Under the pieces are notes generated by a model. The model was not told the origin of the DNA, did no database searches, and was given only the letters and a program-made list of their open reading frames with translations. Made by a program: the position numbers and the translations under genes. Of a stretch of 64,000 bases of DNA, positions 13,426 through 24,830 are shown one piece after another; position 1 is the stretch's first letter, and every line of letters starts with the position of its first letter. Source of the stretch: Allium sativum (taxonomy: Eukaryota; Streptophyta; Magnoliopsida; Asparagales; Amaryllidaceae); NCBI GenBank assembly GCA_030737875.1, contig CM060924.1, positions 144,330,197 through 144,394,196 of the forward strand. Direction: 5' to 3'.

Positions 13426-13699
13426 CGTCAGGCGGGTCTTTTTCTGCCTTGGCCCATTGGGCCCCACTTTGTTTTTCTGAGCTTATTTTATTCTGTTTGA
13501 ATTTTAAACTTAATTTAAAAACTTCCGAAGGCCATATCTTCTTCATACGGACTCCGTTTTTCGAAAACTCGGACTCTATTTCGCGTATTTTTCCGAGACG
13601 AACGCAATGGAGTATCCCGTTTCCCTTAGTTCTTTGATTTGAAATTAATTATTCTTTAATTTGTGACTTTCATAGTTATAGAATTCACGGGGTGTTACA

Positions 13700-14266
13700 T
13701 TCTCCCCCACTTAAAAGGATTTCGTCCCCGAAATCTTCAAGTTAGGAGGAATGTATATCCTAACATCCAATCATCCATCTACTCGTCCATCAAACACGAG
13801 CATCCATTGTCCTTAAGAGACTTCTAATGCTTCATGATCATATGCGAAGTGTGTGTGTACATGTACTTATCTAATGCAAAATCAGGCGGTCTACTGATTC
13901 AGTTGACCTCCTTAATGCGAATTATGTAAGTGCCATGAATCCATTATGTATGCAAATTTTCCTATGCATGATTCTACATGAGTGCACAATCATTCAATAC
14001 AAATGCAACATCCACATGACAAAACATTAAAGTTCAACCATATACGAATGCAAACATATATGCATATGCAATATGAAGTGACTGAGCCGATCTAAAACCT
14101 AGATTGTGTGTGTATATGCAACCACGAGCAACCACTAGCAATCACTTGCAACCACTTGCAACCATCATCCATAACATGTTTCAATTACATGTTTCCTTCC
14201 AAAAAGGTTTCTACCTAAAAGATAAGGTCGAGGAAATATACCTAAAAAGATAGATAAAAGCGCAAC
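13700..14266 (-). other. Element C polypurine tract and 3' non-coding interior
   Basis: Next to the LTR the minus strand reads AAGTGGGGGAGAAT, a polypurine tract for plus-strand priming. Upstream is about 550 bp without a gene. It contains repeated GCAACCAC-type units (14118-14165) that are also present, in D's orientation, at 19957-20000. This shows that C and D share the 3' non-coding segment. Confidence 0.8.
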
Positions 14267-14705
14267 TTAAGGAAAAAGAAAGATCAAGGATGTACCCTCG
14301 AAAAGAAAAGGGTAGGTAGTGCGTATTCTAGCTTCAGTTTCCCAAGTCGCGTCTCCCTCGGCGTCGCTCCACTGAACTTTGACGAGCTTGACTTCGCGGT
14401 TGCGTAGCTTCTTCACTTCCGTTCCTAAGATGCGGGTTGGAACTTTTCTTATGGTTGCTTCGCGTTCCACTTCGGCCTCTTCGAGGATATTTGGCTCTAC
14501 CACTTCAGCAGACTCATGTAGACATTTTCGTAGATGTGAAACGTGAAAAACGTTGTGGACTCCAGCCAACTTCTCGGGTAGCTCTAATCTATAGGTCATT
14601 TTCCAAATTTTCTCAATGATAGGAAATGGTCCTACCTAAATGTATAGTCGAATGATAGAAGCAAGTAAAAACTTTGTGCCCATTAGGCAATGTCAAAACT
14701 GGAAA
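14267..14705 (-). pseudogene. Element C pol C-terminus: integrase GPY/F-like end and chromodomain
   Basis: From element D's insertion point at 14705 the minus strand encodes the integrase C-terminal segment (residues such as YRLELPEKL and HVSHLRKCLHES). A chromodomain follows, with VPTRIL, RNREVKLVKVQW and ATWETE motifs. In chromoviruses this domain is thought to guide integration to particular chromatin. The reading frame is open from about 14599 to 14267 in a single frame, ending in a stop just before the 3' non-coding interior. It closely matches F at 63860-64000. The catalytic integrase domain that should precede it is not present on the other side of D, so this is a fragment. Confidence 0.85.
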
Positions 14706-14710
14706 TCTAT
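14706..14710. repeat. Left target-site duplication of element D (TCTAT)
   Basis: Identical to 24066-24070. Confidence 0.95.
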
Positions 14711-14962
14711 TGTAACAACCCGTATTTTTGAATAACATGTTATAACATAAATGGAGGCAGAATTAAACTGTAAAATCTGAATCAAGGGAAACGGGCTATG
14801 CCATTGCGTTCGTCTCGGAAAAATACGCGAAATAGAGTCCGAGTTTTCGAAAATCGGAGTCCGTATGACCAAGATATGGCCTCGCGAAGTTTGACGAAAA
14901 ATTCCCAAATTAAAGTATACTTAATTAAGTGAAATGGGTTGCGCAGAGAAATATATATATAT

Positions 14963-15000
<38 letters not shown>

Positions 15001-15310
15001 GAAAATTAAATAAATAAATATGCAAAAATGTTCAAAACAGCGAATTGGGAGAGGGGAATAACCGAACCGGCCGATTTTTGAGGTCGACCCGAGCCCGCTG
15101 GGTCGACTAGGGGTTAATCCAGGGTGTTTGGCTGTCAACCCATGGGCCGATTCGCTCAAATGCAGATTTTGCATTTGGATGGTTCTCATGGTCCATCTTT
15201 AATCTAAAGGCCCTAGATGGTTCCTACACTTGACTTCTTCCCCAAGACATGCTTTGATGGCTTGGATTGAATCTAGGGTTAATCCTATGGCCTAAAACAC
15301 TTGCCTAATC

Positions 15311-15318
15311 TATAAATA
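15311..15318 (+). promoter_or_regulatory. Probable TATA box, D 5' LTR
   Basis: TATAAATA followed by a C/A-rich probable start region near 15340-15355, 600 bp into the LTR. This leaves a leader of about 3.2 kb before gag unless spliced. Confidence 0.7.
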
Positions 15319-15659
15319 AGACCCTAACCTACCCTAAATCATCATTATTCATTCATACAACTAAACTATGGCAAAATCAATCCTCTCATGGCCTCCACTC
15401 TCTTCATAAAATTCCTAAATAAATTCCTAAGTGATTTTCCATGCATACAAGTGTTTTTAGACTTGTATGATCATCATTAGCTTGCATTCAAGTCTTGTTT
15501 CTCTATTGGCATCTTAAAGGAAGAGTTTTGATTAAGTTTGCTTGCATTTTTGGGGTTTAATTAGTTGCATAAGGGGTTTCTTACATTTGCTATACTCATT
15601 TGAGTCCGCATAAGCATTGTAAGCCCTATTCCTTTCATACTTAAACTCTAAAGTTAAAT

Positions 15660-15900
15660 GTATGATATGCAAGTTATCATATGTTATGCAAGTTTGTTTA
15701 TGCAAGTATGATATGCAAGTTGTCATATGTTATGCAAGCTTGTTTATGCAAGTATGATATGCAAGTTGTCATATGTTATGCAAGTTTGTTTATGCAAGTT
15801 TGATATGCAAGTTGTCATATATTATGCAAGTTTTATTATGCAAGTTTGTTATGCAAGTATCATATGATATGCAAGTATGTTATGCAAGTTTGGGATGGTC
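15660..15900. repeat. ~46-bp tandem repeat rich in TATGCAAGT (D 5' LTR)
   Basis: Units combine GATATGCAAGTTGTCATATG and TTATGCAAGTTTG. The short ORFs across it are repeat artefacts. The copy in the 3' LTR is at about 21346-21585. Confidence 0.85.
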
Positions 15901-16447
15901 ATATGGTTCATGTTATCATGTTATGCAAGCTTATTTTGAGTATGTGAACATAAAGCTTCAAGCTTTATGCCAAAGGTTGCATTTTGGCAACATGTAAGTT
16001 ATCATATCACATATGATAACTTGCATGTGAGGCTAAATGCGAACTTGTGGCCATTTTTACATGTCATTTAGCACCATGTATCATGAAAGTGCCAAGTTTG
16101 ATTTTATGCATGCTTTTGGGCCTAAAAATGTAATATGCAAATGTATGAACCCATGAACATCTCATATGCCACCATGTTAAACTTGTGGCTTTAACATTTT
16201 TATGTCATGATTATGCCAAGTTCCCTCTTTCTATCCTTTATGCGCTATTGCGATATGTAAGCGATGGGATTGCGTTTGGGGTTGGGTAAACTTAAAAGAC
16301 ATAAAAACATGAGCTTGGGAATTTACCTATTAAGTTAGGTCTACCCATTGGGAATTTACCTATTAAGTTAGGTCTACCCAATTGCTTGAAAATTTGTAAC
16401 ATGTTTTGGAAACATGGTGGACATGACACTTAGAAAAGATAAGTGTG

Positions 16448-16656
16448 GCCAACTCGAGGTTGGGTTGAGTTTGTAGCGTAAACCTACCCGGAACCGACCG
16501 GCCTAACTAGTTGCTACAAACGATAGGACCTAATGTGAGAAGTTGGTCATGTTGTACCTTGGACCCGAGGTTAGACCAAGTTGTGGTGTAAAGCTACCCG
16601 GACCCGCCCGGCCTAACTAGTAACCACAACAAAGTCTAATGTGAGAGGTTAAGGCG
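16448..16656 (+). other. Tandem pair of covarying hairpin units (D 5' LTR)
   Basis: Unit 1 pairs TTTGTAGC (16470-16477) with GCTACAAA (16513-16520). Unit 2 pairs GTTGTGGT (16580-16587) with ACCACAAC (16623-16630) and has an outer stem TTAGAC (16571) with GTCTAA (16634). Apical regions carry ACCCGGACCCGCCCGG or a close variant. Stem sequences differ from C and F yet stay complementary. Confidence 0.8.
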
Positions 16657-18385
16657 CGTTAATTAATTAATGCCTCATGACTAGGGTTAAGTCATGGTCC
16701 ATTTAATACTTAACCAATTTGGGCTTGGTAGATTAACGGGGTTGAGTTAACCTACACTTAACCAATCTGAACTCGGTAATTTCACGGGGTTAAGTTGAAC
16801 TATACCAATCCAACTCAGTAATTTGATAAGGCTGAGAACCGATTTGATACCTGGTCTGGATAAACTAACTTGATTGATAAGTTAAACGAACCTGCTTTGC
16901 GGATCTGTAGGACCCACACTAAGTTAGGCAGGTTTGTAAATCTGTTATCTGATCCGTTAGTCTGAAAACTAATCGTCTGAACTTTGTATGTCTGAACTCT
17001 GTTAATAAGTTAATCTGAATCTGATAGTCTGGGGACACAAGGGGGAATACTTGTGTCATCTGTTGTTTGGGACCCATATTAGTCAGTAACCCTTTCTGGT
17101 ATCAAAACTTTGACCCAACTGTAGGTAGGGTCCGGGCACGCTTACTGAACTAATTATAAGTGGTTCATTCTGATAGTGGCGATGGGTGTTGATGGTGCGT
17201 TCCAACCGGGTCATGTGCGTGCATGGATCCCGGTCTGCCTCTGAGGATGTAAGACGCCGTGACATCTATAAATATGCCTGTGCCAATTGGTTGCCACTTT
17301 AGGGGGTGATACACCCTATCGTGGGGCCGACACAGGGTATTTATGTATTAGGGAGCCGATCGCTTGGGTAGGATTTAGGGTACACTTAGTTCTGTCTGAT
17401 TCTGTTGGTACCGTCTGTTCTGTTGGGTGGCAACACCCGTCTGTTTCTGCGTGGTACCGTTCTGTTAGGGTGGTAAAGGCCCATTATAGTTAGTATTCCG
17501 TTTCTGTACTTTATCTGTTAGGGTGGTTAAGGCCCATTATTGTTAGCATTCCGTTTCTGTACTTTATCTGTTGGGATGGTAAGAGACCATTTTTCCCAAG
17601 CTCTATTTCTGTATGGACCATTATGTTCCGTCCTGTTTCGATGTGAACATTGGGGTAACACCTAATCCTGTTATACTAGGATTGGTACCAAGAAGTTGGA
17701 TCTTGATTTGAGTCAAACACCTGATACTGGGCCAAGTTTAGGCCAAGGGATAAATTCTTGATTATACATGACATGTTAGAATGCTGATACACCTGTGGTG
17801 CAAAACCTTAAACCTGACTATGCGATGACACCTTTATCTACCTTGTTAGTTAATCATCATGCTAGTATGTTGTTATCCTTATGTTCATCCCTGCTGCTCA
17901 TGCCAGTTAACTTTATCAGTTTACATTGATTGTAGTAGGGCTTACTCAGTCTTTTTGACTGACCTGTTTTCTTTCGCCTCTTTCCTTCCGTTTCCCCCCC
18001 CCCCAGGTTCTCAGGGAAGGAATATTGGAGCTTAGCTGGATTTCTGATTGCTTGCTTGTGGGATTAGCTCATGTACAGTCTTGACATGAAGCTAGCTATG
18101 GTTATCATTTATTTTGGGGATAGCACTTATGTATTTCAGTTTTCAGATGATGTTGTTTTATCTAGACTTGTTTATTTGGAAAGTTGATATTATGTTGTAC
18201 CAGACTTGTTTTGAAATGGTTTAAAATCTTCCGCTGTTTTATCTATGTTATTTACTCTGTTTACATATATACATATGTTCTTGTTCTGCCTTGATATATC
18301 ATTATGCATGTTTACCCGATTCAAACGCCCCTCCAAAGTCAGAGTGCTTGCAAGAGTTACCCTGGCGGAGGTGGGGTGTTACATT

Positions 18386-18397
18386 TGGTATCAGAGC
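18386..18397 (+). other. Primer-binding site of D (tRNA-iMet type)
   Basis: TGGTATCAGAGC two bases after the LTR end, complementary to the 3' end of plant initiator methionine tRNA. Confidence 0.95.
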
Positions 18398-18582
18398 CTA
18401 TGGTTTACGAGAAGGAGCAAAATGGTTTTAGAAAACTTTTTGAAAACTATTTTCAAAACCAAGTATAAAGTATTTTCCAAAGAAAAGTCTAGTTTATTCT
18501 AAAGGCTATTCCCCAAAAAAAGCCATTAGCAAAATCCCTTCGTTTTTCTCCATTCTGAATCTATCTTTTTCTTCGTTTCAGT

Positions 18583-19551
18583 ATGGCCGATAACTTTGCT
18601 ATTCCGGAGGGAGTACACGTACCTGTTTGGTATAGGAGACTTTTGGAGGCTAGGGCGACCGAAGCCGGCCCCGCAAATATTACTCCTCCTCCGGTAGTTA
18701 ATGTTCCTCCTCCTCCTGTCGCTGAGGTTCCTCTTCCTCCTCCCCCTCAGCATCCTCAAGAGGACTTCGCAAAGACTTGCAAAGATTTCAAAGCAATGGG
18801 TGGCAAGAACTTTCAAGGCACTGAGACTTTTGTGGAGGCCAGAAATTGGTTGAAAGAGACCGAGGATTTGTTTGCTATCTTTGGGTTAGACGATCAGAGG
18901 AAGCTCTTGTTGGCGGTTTGGCTTATGAAGGATGAAGCCGCTTATTGGTGGGAAGTCACCAATGGTACTAGGCCTGTGGAGACTTGGGCCGATTTCAGGA
19001 CAAGATTCAGGCTTAAGTTTCTGTCTTCTACTGAAGAGAATTTGCAAATGGAAAGGTTTATTGCTTTGAAGCAAGGAGACATGTCTGTTAAAGAATATGT
19101 GAACAAGTTCATTCAGTTAGCTCGTTTTGGCTTGGATATGGTGAGTACTACTCAGAAGAAGGCTCTTCGTTTTGCTAGAGGATTGAATGAGCCGTTACAG
19201 GAGTTAGCTATGTCTCATGTGCCCATGGGGGCCACGTTTGAGAGTTTGGTAGATATGGCCCTACTCAATGAAGAGAACAAGAGTGCAAAGAAGGAGGTCA
19301 AGGTGAATGAGTCTCAAAACAAGAAAACGAGGCCCAAAAAGGAAATGCAAAAGAAGGAGGAGAAGTCTGAAGATAAGAAGGAAAAGAAGTGCTTTACTTG
19401 TGGAAGCTCAACTCATCTAAACAAGGATTGCAGAAAGAGGAAGGGCACTTGCTTTAACTGTGGAGAGATGGGACACTTCACTAGGGATTGCCCGAAGAAG
19501 AAAGGGACTACATCGGAAGGAGCGGTGAATACTCGCATGGCGGGTGAATAG
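18583..19551 (+). CDS. gag: Intact gag of element D (capsid/nucleocapsid polyprotein, 322 aa)
   Basis: Complete ORF starting ATG 199 bp after the LTR. The N-terminus is proline-rich (about residues 30-60). The retrotransposon gag core covers about 65-230, with NWLKETEDLF, YWWEVT and KQGDMSVKEYVNKF motifs typical of Del/Tekay gag. A lysine-rich linker (about 235-268) precedes two CCHC zinc knuckles (CFTCGSSTHLNKDC, about 270-283; CFNCGEMGHFTRDC, about 290-303). It should assemble virus-like particles and bind element RNA in the cytoplasm. A genuine stop follows the second knuckle and no protease comes after, unlike C and F where gag continues into pol. Integrity in an otherwise non-coding element suggests selection for gag function; that is inference. 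Confidence 0.93.
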   Translation: MADNFAIPEGVHVPVWYRRLLEARATEAGPANITPPPVVNVPPPPVAEVPLPPPPQHPQEDFAKTCKDFKAMGGKNFQGTETFVEARNWLKETEDLFAIFGLDDQRKLLLAVWLMKDEAAYWWEVTNGTRPVETWADFRTRFRLKFLSSTEENLQMERFIALKQGDMSVKEYVNKFIQLARFGLDMVSTTQKKALRFARGLNEPLQELAMSHVPMGATFESLVDMALLNEENKSAKKEVKVNESQNKKTRPKKEMQKKEEKSEDKKEKKCFTCGSSTHLNKDCRKRKGTCFNCGEMGHFTRDCPKKKGTTSEGAVNTRMAGE

Positions 19552-20398
19552 ATTAGGGCTAGAATAATTTGTCTGTAGGATGTTTAATTTTCCTTGTCTG
19601 ATTTTCAGTTTGAAACTCTTTTTCTGGTATCTTGATTCTGTAATGGCAACTCAGTACTTTAATGCTAGTCTTGCTTCTGATCTGGTAATAGTCTCAAACT
19701 CCCTGAGAGTTATAACTCATCTGTTTGTGATAAATTGGGATTTGAGAGTATCTGTGACTATGACAAATACATTCTGGGTTCCTACCATGCTTAGTTTCCT
19801 AAGAATCATTTGGGAAGATCTGATCTGTACTAGTAGTCTGTAAGTATATATACCAAGTTTTTGTTTTATCTGTACTCGCTTCCATCACTCGACTGTATCT
19901 TGCTGAGATAGGAATCCTATGGATGTAAACATGTGTTTGAGACATGTTATGTTTGATGGTTGCAAGTGGATGCAAGTGGTGGCTAGTGGTTGCTCGTGGA
20001 TGCATAAACACACACTAGGCACTAGATCGGCTTGAAATACACTCTCATATTGCATATGGACGTGTGTACATTTTCAATTCTTATGGTTGAAAGATGGTTG
20101 ATTCGGCACATGGATGTTGCATATGGATGTATGTTATGTGCACACATATAGATGCTATACATTATGTTAGGAATTGCATACATATGGATTCATTTCACTA
20201 ACATAATTTGCATTGATGATATTTGCATTAGATAAGTACATATACACACACCTTTGCATATGTTCATACAACATTTAGAATCTAGTATGGACAATGATTG
20301 CTCGTGGATGGTGTTTTGAGTAGATGGATGTTGGATGGTAGGATACGTTCTTCCTAACTTGGAGATTTCGGGGACGAAATCCTTTAAGGTGGGAAGAA
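19552..20398 (+). other. D 3' non-coding interior and polypurine tract
   Basis: About 850 bp without a recognisable domain; the ORF at 19580-19843 has no family match I recognise. 19957-20000 carries repeated GTTGCAAGTGG-like units matching C at 14118-14165. The sequence ends in AAGGTGGGAAGAA (20386-20398), the plus-strand primer, just before the 3' LTR. Confidence 0.8.
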
Positions 20399-20650
20399 TG
20401 TAACAACCCGTATTTTTGAATAACATGTTATAACATAAATGGAGGCAGAATTAAACTGTAAAATATGAATCAAGGGAAACGGGCTATGCCATTGCGTTCG
20501 TCTCGGAAAAATACGCGAAATAGAGTCCGAGTTTTCGAAAATCGGAGTCCGTATGACCAAGATATGGCCTCGCGAAGTTTGACGAAAAATTCCCAAATTA
20601 AAGTATACTTAATTAAGTGAAATGGGTTGCGCAGAGAAATATATATATAT

Positions 20651-20686
<36 letters not shown>

Positions 20687-23600
20687 GAAAATTAAATAAA
20701 TAAATATGCAAAAATGTTCAAAACAGCGAATTGGGAGAGGGGAATAACCGAACCGGCCGATTTTTGAGGTCGACCCGAGCCCGCTGGGTCGACTAGGGGT
20801 TAATCCAGGGTGTTTGGCTGTCAACCCGTGGGCCGATTCGCTCAAATGCAGATTTTGCATTTGGATGGTTCTCATGGTCCATCTTTAATCTAAAGGCCCT
20901 AGATGGTTCCTACACTTGACTTCTTCCCCAAGACATGCTTTGATGGCTTGGATTGAATCTAGGGTTAATCCTATGGCCTAAAACACTTGCCTAATCTATA
21001 AATAAGACCCTAACCTACCCTAAATCATCATTATTCATTCATACAACTAAACTATGGCAAAATCAATCCTCTCATGGCCTCCACTCTCTTCATAAAATTC
21101 CTAAATAAATTCCTAAGTGATTTTCCATGCATACAAGTGTTTTTAGACTTGTATGATCATCATTAGCTTGCATTCAAGTCTTGTTTCTCTATTGGCATCT
21201 TAAAGGAAGAGTTTTGATCAAGTTTGCTTGCATTTTTGGGGTTTAATTAGTTGCATAAGGGGTTTCTTACATTTGCTATACTCATTTGAGTCCGCATAAG
21301 CATTGTAAGCCCTATTCCTTTCATACTTAAACTCTAAAGTTAAATGTATGATATGCAAGTTATCATATGTTATGCAAGTTTGTTTATGCAAGTATGATAT
21401 GCAAGTTGTCATATGTTATGCAAGTTTGTTTATGCAAGTATGATATGCAAGTTGTCATATGTTATGCAAGTTTGTTTATGCAAGTTTGATATGCAAGTTG
21501 TCATATATTATGCAAGTTTTATTATGCAAGTTTGTTATGCAAGTATCATATGATATGCAAGTATGTTATGCAAGTTTGGGATGGTCATATGGTTCATGTT
21601 ATCATGTTATGCAAGCTTATTTTGAGTATGTGAACATAAAGCTTCAAGCTTTATGCCAAAGGTTGCATTTTGGCAACATGTAAGTTATCATATCACATAT
21701 GATAACTTGCATGTGAGGCTAAATGCGAACTTGTGGCCATTTTTACATGTCATTTAGCACCATGTATCATGAAAGTGCCAAGTTTGATTTTATGCATGCT
21801 TTTGGGCCTAAAAATGTAATATGCAAATGTATGAACCCATGAACATCTCATATGCCACCATGTTAAACTTGTGGCTTTAACATTTTTATGTCATGATTAT
21901 GCCAAGTTCCCTCTTTCTATCCTTTATGCGCTATTGCGATATGTAAGCGATGGGATTGCGTTTGGGGTTGGGTAAACTTAAAAGACATAAAAACATGAGC
22001 TTGGGAATTTACCTATTAAGTTAGGTCTACCCATTGGGAATTTACCTATTAAGTTAGGTCTACCCAATTGCTTGAAAATTTGTAACATGTTTTGGAAACA
22101 TGGTGGACATGACACTTAGAAAAGATAAGTGTGGCCAACTCGAGGTTGGGTTGAGTTTGTAGCGTAAACCTACCCGGAACCGACCGGCCTAACTAGTTGC
22201 TACAAACGATAGGACCTAATGTGAGAAGTTGGTCATGTTGTACCTTGGACCCGAGGTTAGACCAAGTTGTGGTGTAAAGCTACCCGGACCCGCCCGGCCT
22301 AACTAGTAACCACAACAAAGTCTAATGTGAGAGGTTAAGGCGTGTTAATTAATTAATGCCTCATGACTAGGGTTAAGTCATGGTCCATTTAATACTTAAC
22401 CAATTTGGGCTTGGTAGATTAACGGGGTTGAGTTAACCTACACTTAACCAATCTGAACTCGGTAATTTCACGGGGTTAAGTTGAACTATACTAATCCAAC
22501 TCAGTAATTTGATAAGGCTGAGAACCGATTTGATACCTGGTCTGGATAAACTAACTTGATTGATAAGTTAAACGAACCTGCTTTGCGGATCTGTAGGACC
22601 CACGCTAAGTTAGGCAGGTTTGTAAATCTGTTATCTGATCCGTTAGTCTGAAAACTAATCGTCTGAACTTTGTATGTCTGAACTCTGTTAATAAGTTAAT
22701 CTGAATCTGATAGTCTGGGGACACAAGGGGGAATACTTGTGTCATCTGTTGTTTGGGACCCATATTAGTCAGTAACCCTTTCTAGTATCAAAACTTTGAC
22801 CCAACTGTAGGTAGGGTCCGGGCACGCTTACTGAACTAATTATAAGTGGTTCATTCTGATAGTGGCGATGGGTGTTGATGGTGCGTTCCAACCGGGTCAT
22901 GTGCGTGCATGGATCCCGGTCTGCCTCTGAGGATGTAAGACACCGTGACATCTATAAATATGCCTGTGCCAATTGGTTGCCACTTTAGGGGGTGATACAC
23001 CCTATCGTGGGGCCGACACAGGGTATTTATGTATTAGGGAGCCGATCGCTTGGGTAGGATTTAGGGTACACTTAGTTCTGTCTGATTCTGTTGGTACCGT
23101 CTGTTCTGTTGGGTGGCAACACCCGTCTGTTTCTGCGTGGTACCGTTCTGTTAGGGTGGTAAAGGCCCATTATAGTTAGTATTCCGTTTCTGTACTTTAT
23201 CTGTTAGGGTGGTTAAGGCCCATTATTGTTAGCATTCCGTTTCTGTACTTTATCTGTTGGGATGGTAAGAGACCATTTTTCCCAAGCTCTATTTCTGTAT
23301 GGACCATTATGTTCCGTCCTGTTTCGATGTGAACATTGGGGTAACACCTAATCCTGTTATACTAGGATTGGTACCAAGAAGTTGGATCTTGATTTGAGTC
23401 AAACACCTGATACTGGGCCAAGTTTAGGCCAAGGGATAAATTCTTGATTATACATGACATGTTAGAATGCTGATACACCTGTGGTGCAAAACCTTAAACC
23501 TGACTATGCGATGACACCTTTATCTACCTTGTTAGTTAATCATCATGCTAGTATGTTGTTATCCTTATGTTCATCCCTGCTGCTCATGCCAGTTAACTTT

Positions 23601-24065
23601 ATCAGTTTACATTGATTGTAGTAGGGCTTACTCAGTCTTTTTGACTGACCTGTTTTCTTTCGCCTCTTTTCTTCCGTTTCCCCCCCAGGTTCTCAGGGAA
23701 GGAATATTGGAGCTTAGCTGGATTTCTGATCGCTTGCTTGTGGGATTAGCTCATGTACAGTCTTGACATGAAGCTAGCTATGGTTATCATTTATTTTGGG
23801 GATAGCACTTATGTATTTCAGTTTTCAGATGATGTTGTTTTATCTAGACTTGTTTATTTGGAAAGTTGATATTATGTTGTACCAGACTTGTTTTGAAATG
23901 GTTTAAAATCTTCCGCTGTTTTATCTATGTTATTTACTCTGTTTACATATATACATATGTTCTTGTTCTTCCTTGATATATCATTATGCATGTTTACCCG
24001 ATTCAAACGCCCCTCCAAAGTCAGAGTGCTTGCAAGAGTTACCCTGGCGGAGGTGGGGTGTTACA
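20399..24065 (+). repeat. Element D 3' LTR (3667 bp)
   Basis: Near-identical to 14711-18383, with shorter AT and C runs (7 C at 23680-23686 against 11 at 17994-18004). TATA box at about 20997-21004; hairpin units at about 22134-22340. Followed by the TCTAT duplication. Confidence 0.95.
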
Positions 24066-24070
24066 TCTAT

Positions 24071-24830
24071 GCCACATATATATTGATTAGGAGAAGAACT
24101 CTCTAAGCATCAGCCCTGAAGACCGAAATCAACATCAGACTGACACCCAAAGAATTATTCAACCCAACCACCATATATGATTCTAGGAAACTAAGCATGA
24201 TGGACTCCTTTTAGGTCACAAGGGAGTCCCTTCCTAAGACCAATCTGTATCCCAAAAACTTTAGTCAAACCAATGAACACCCTCGAGCCCCAACATGTGT
24301 TACTAACAGATGAGTCATACTCCCTATGGGGTTTGCAACAGAAATTGGATTGAGAATGGGACCGAGAGGATATACACAAAAGATAGCATGCAAGTAAGCT
24401 CTACAGGATGAGAGGGATCAAGGATATACTCTTAAGAAGAGATACGATGCACGAATCTAGTCTTCAATCTTCTAAGTCGCATTCCTTGAGCTTAACTCCA
24501 TTATGCTTTGTCCGTCTTTAACTTCACAGTTTCTTAGCTTCTTAATTCTTGTTTCCAAAATATGAGTTGGAACCTTTTTCACTGTTGCCTCTCGTTCCGC
24601 CTTCAATTATTCTCCTTCTAGTATACTTGGCTCAAGCATAACTGCGTACTCATGGTTCCATGCAAGCTCTCCAAAATTCATTAGTGAATCTTGGATCTTG
24701 TTCACTTACTAGAAGGTATTCCACATAGATGAATTATCTTTTGGAAATAAATGCCAGCTATGTTGCCAAATGTACTTACTAAGGTGATTCTCCACAACTC
24801 ATTTATAAGCGAAATGAACCTTCTGCCTTA
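24071..24830 (-). pseudogene. Degenerate pol 3' fragment in element C with a second, decayed chromodomain
   Basis: The minus strand at about 24630-24390 encodes a broken copy of the chromodomain region. EREATVKKVPTHIL and IKKLRNCEV are recognisable against EREATIRKVPTRIL and VKKLRNREV of the good copy at 14267-14600. In-frame stops follow. Next to it (24645-24830) are remnants of early RT sequence. 24090-24180 resembles a giant-LTR block seen near 3910-3990 and 53310. So this stretch joins parts of different origin, which implies recombination or template switching before C's last transposition. Confidence 0.65.

Larger units (their letters stand above)
10392..13699 (-). repeat. Element C 3' LTR
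   Basis: Starts TGTAACACCCCG on the minus strand (at 13699) and ends GGGTGTTTCA (at 10392). Contains the conserved U3 block at 13505-13625, the GTCGAC cluster at 13328-13425, a TATA box at 13158-13169, and a possible leader intron from 12959 to 10794. The paired hairpin units lie at about 11544-11740 and a 17-base G-run at 10796-10812. Short ORFs are not conserved as protein. Confidence 0.93.
15619..18006 (+). other. Candidate leader intron in D 5' LTR
   Basis: A donor-like ATT|GTAAGC at 15619 and an acceptor-like C-rich tract ending CAG at 18006 occupy the same places as donor/acceptor pairs in C (12959 to 10794, minus) and F (57213 to 59236). Inference only: no transcript evidence is available here. 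Confidence 0.45.
14711..18383 (+). repeat. Element D 5' LTR (3673 bp)
   Basis: Starts TGTAACAACCCG and ends GGGGTGTTACA. Contains the U3 block shared with C and F (14786-14895), an AT microsatellite (14949-14997), GTCGAC sites (15080-15107) and a TATA box (15311). Downstream are a TATGCAAGT tandem array, hairpin units, several GTTAGGGTGGT repeats (17450-17600) and an acceptor-like polypyrimidine tract ending at 18006. Confidence 0.95.
14711..24065 (+). mobile_element. Gag-only LTR retrotransposon D (TR-GAG type)
   Basis: 5' LTR 14711-18383, PBS 18386-18397, gag 18583-19551, purine tract about 20386-20398, 3' LTR 20399-24065, duplication TCTAT. The 2015-bp interior encodes only gag; no protease, RT, RNase H or integrase is detectable in any frame. 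The LTRs differ by about a dozen substitutions by eye plus an AT-run, a C-run and few other changes. It is therefore very young, and younger than its host element C. LTR sequence, gag and 3' non-coding region resemble the Del/Tekay-like elements C and F, so D is probably a deletion derivative mobilised in trans. Confidence 0.93.

Noticed and set aside
13191..13637. Four overlapping ORFs, duplicated at 29480-29926
   Set aside because: They lie across the GTCGAC palindromes in U3; duplication is due to the LTR pair.
15660..15900. Short regular repeats that might suggest a CRISPR array
   Set aside because: Head-to-tail repeats with no unique spacers, inside a plant LTR.
18386..18397. tRNA-like sequence
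   Set aside because: Only the 12-base complement of the tRNA 3' end (a primer site); no cloverleaf nearby.
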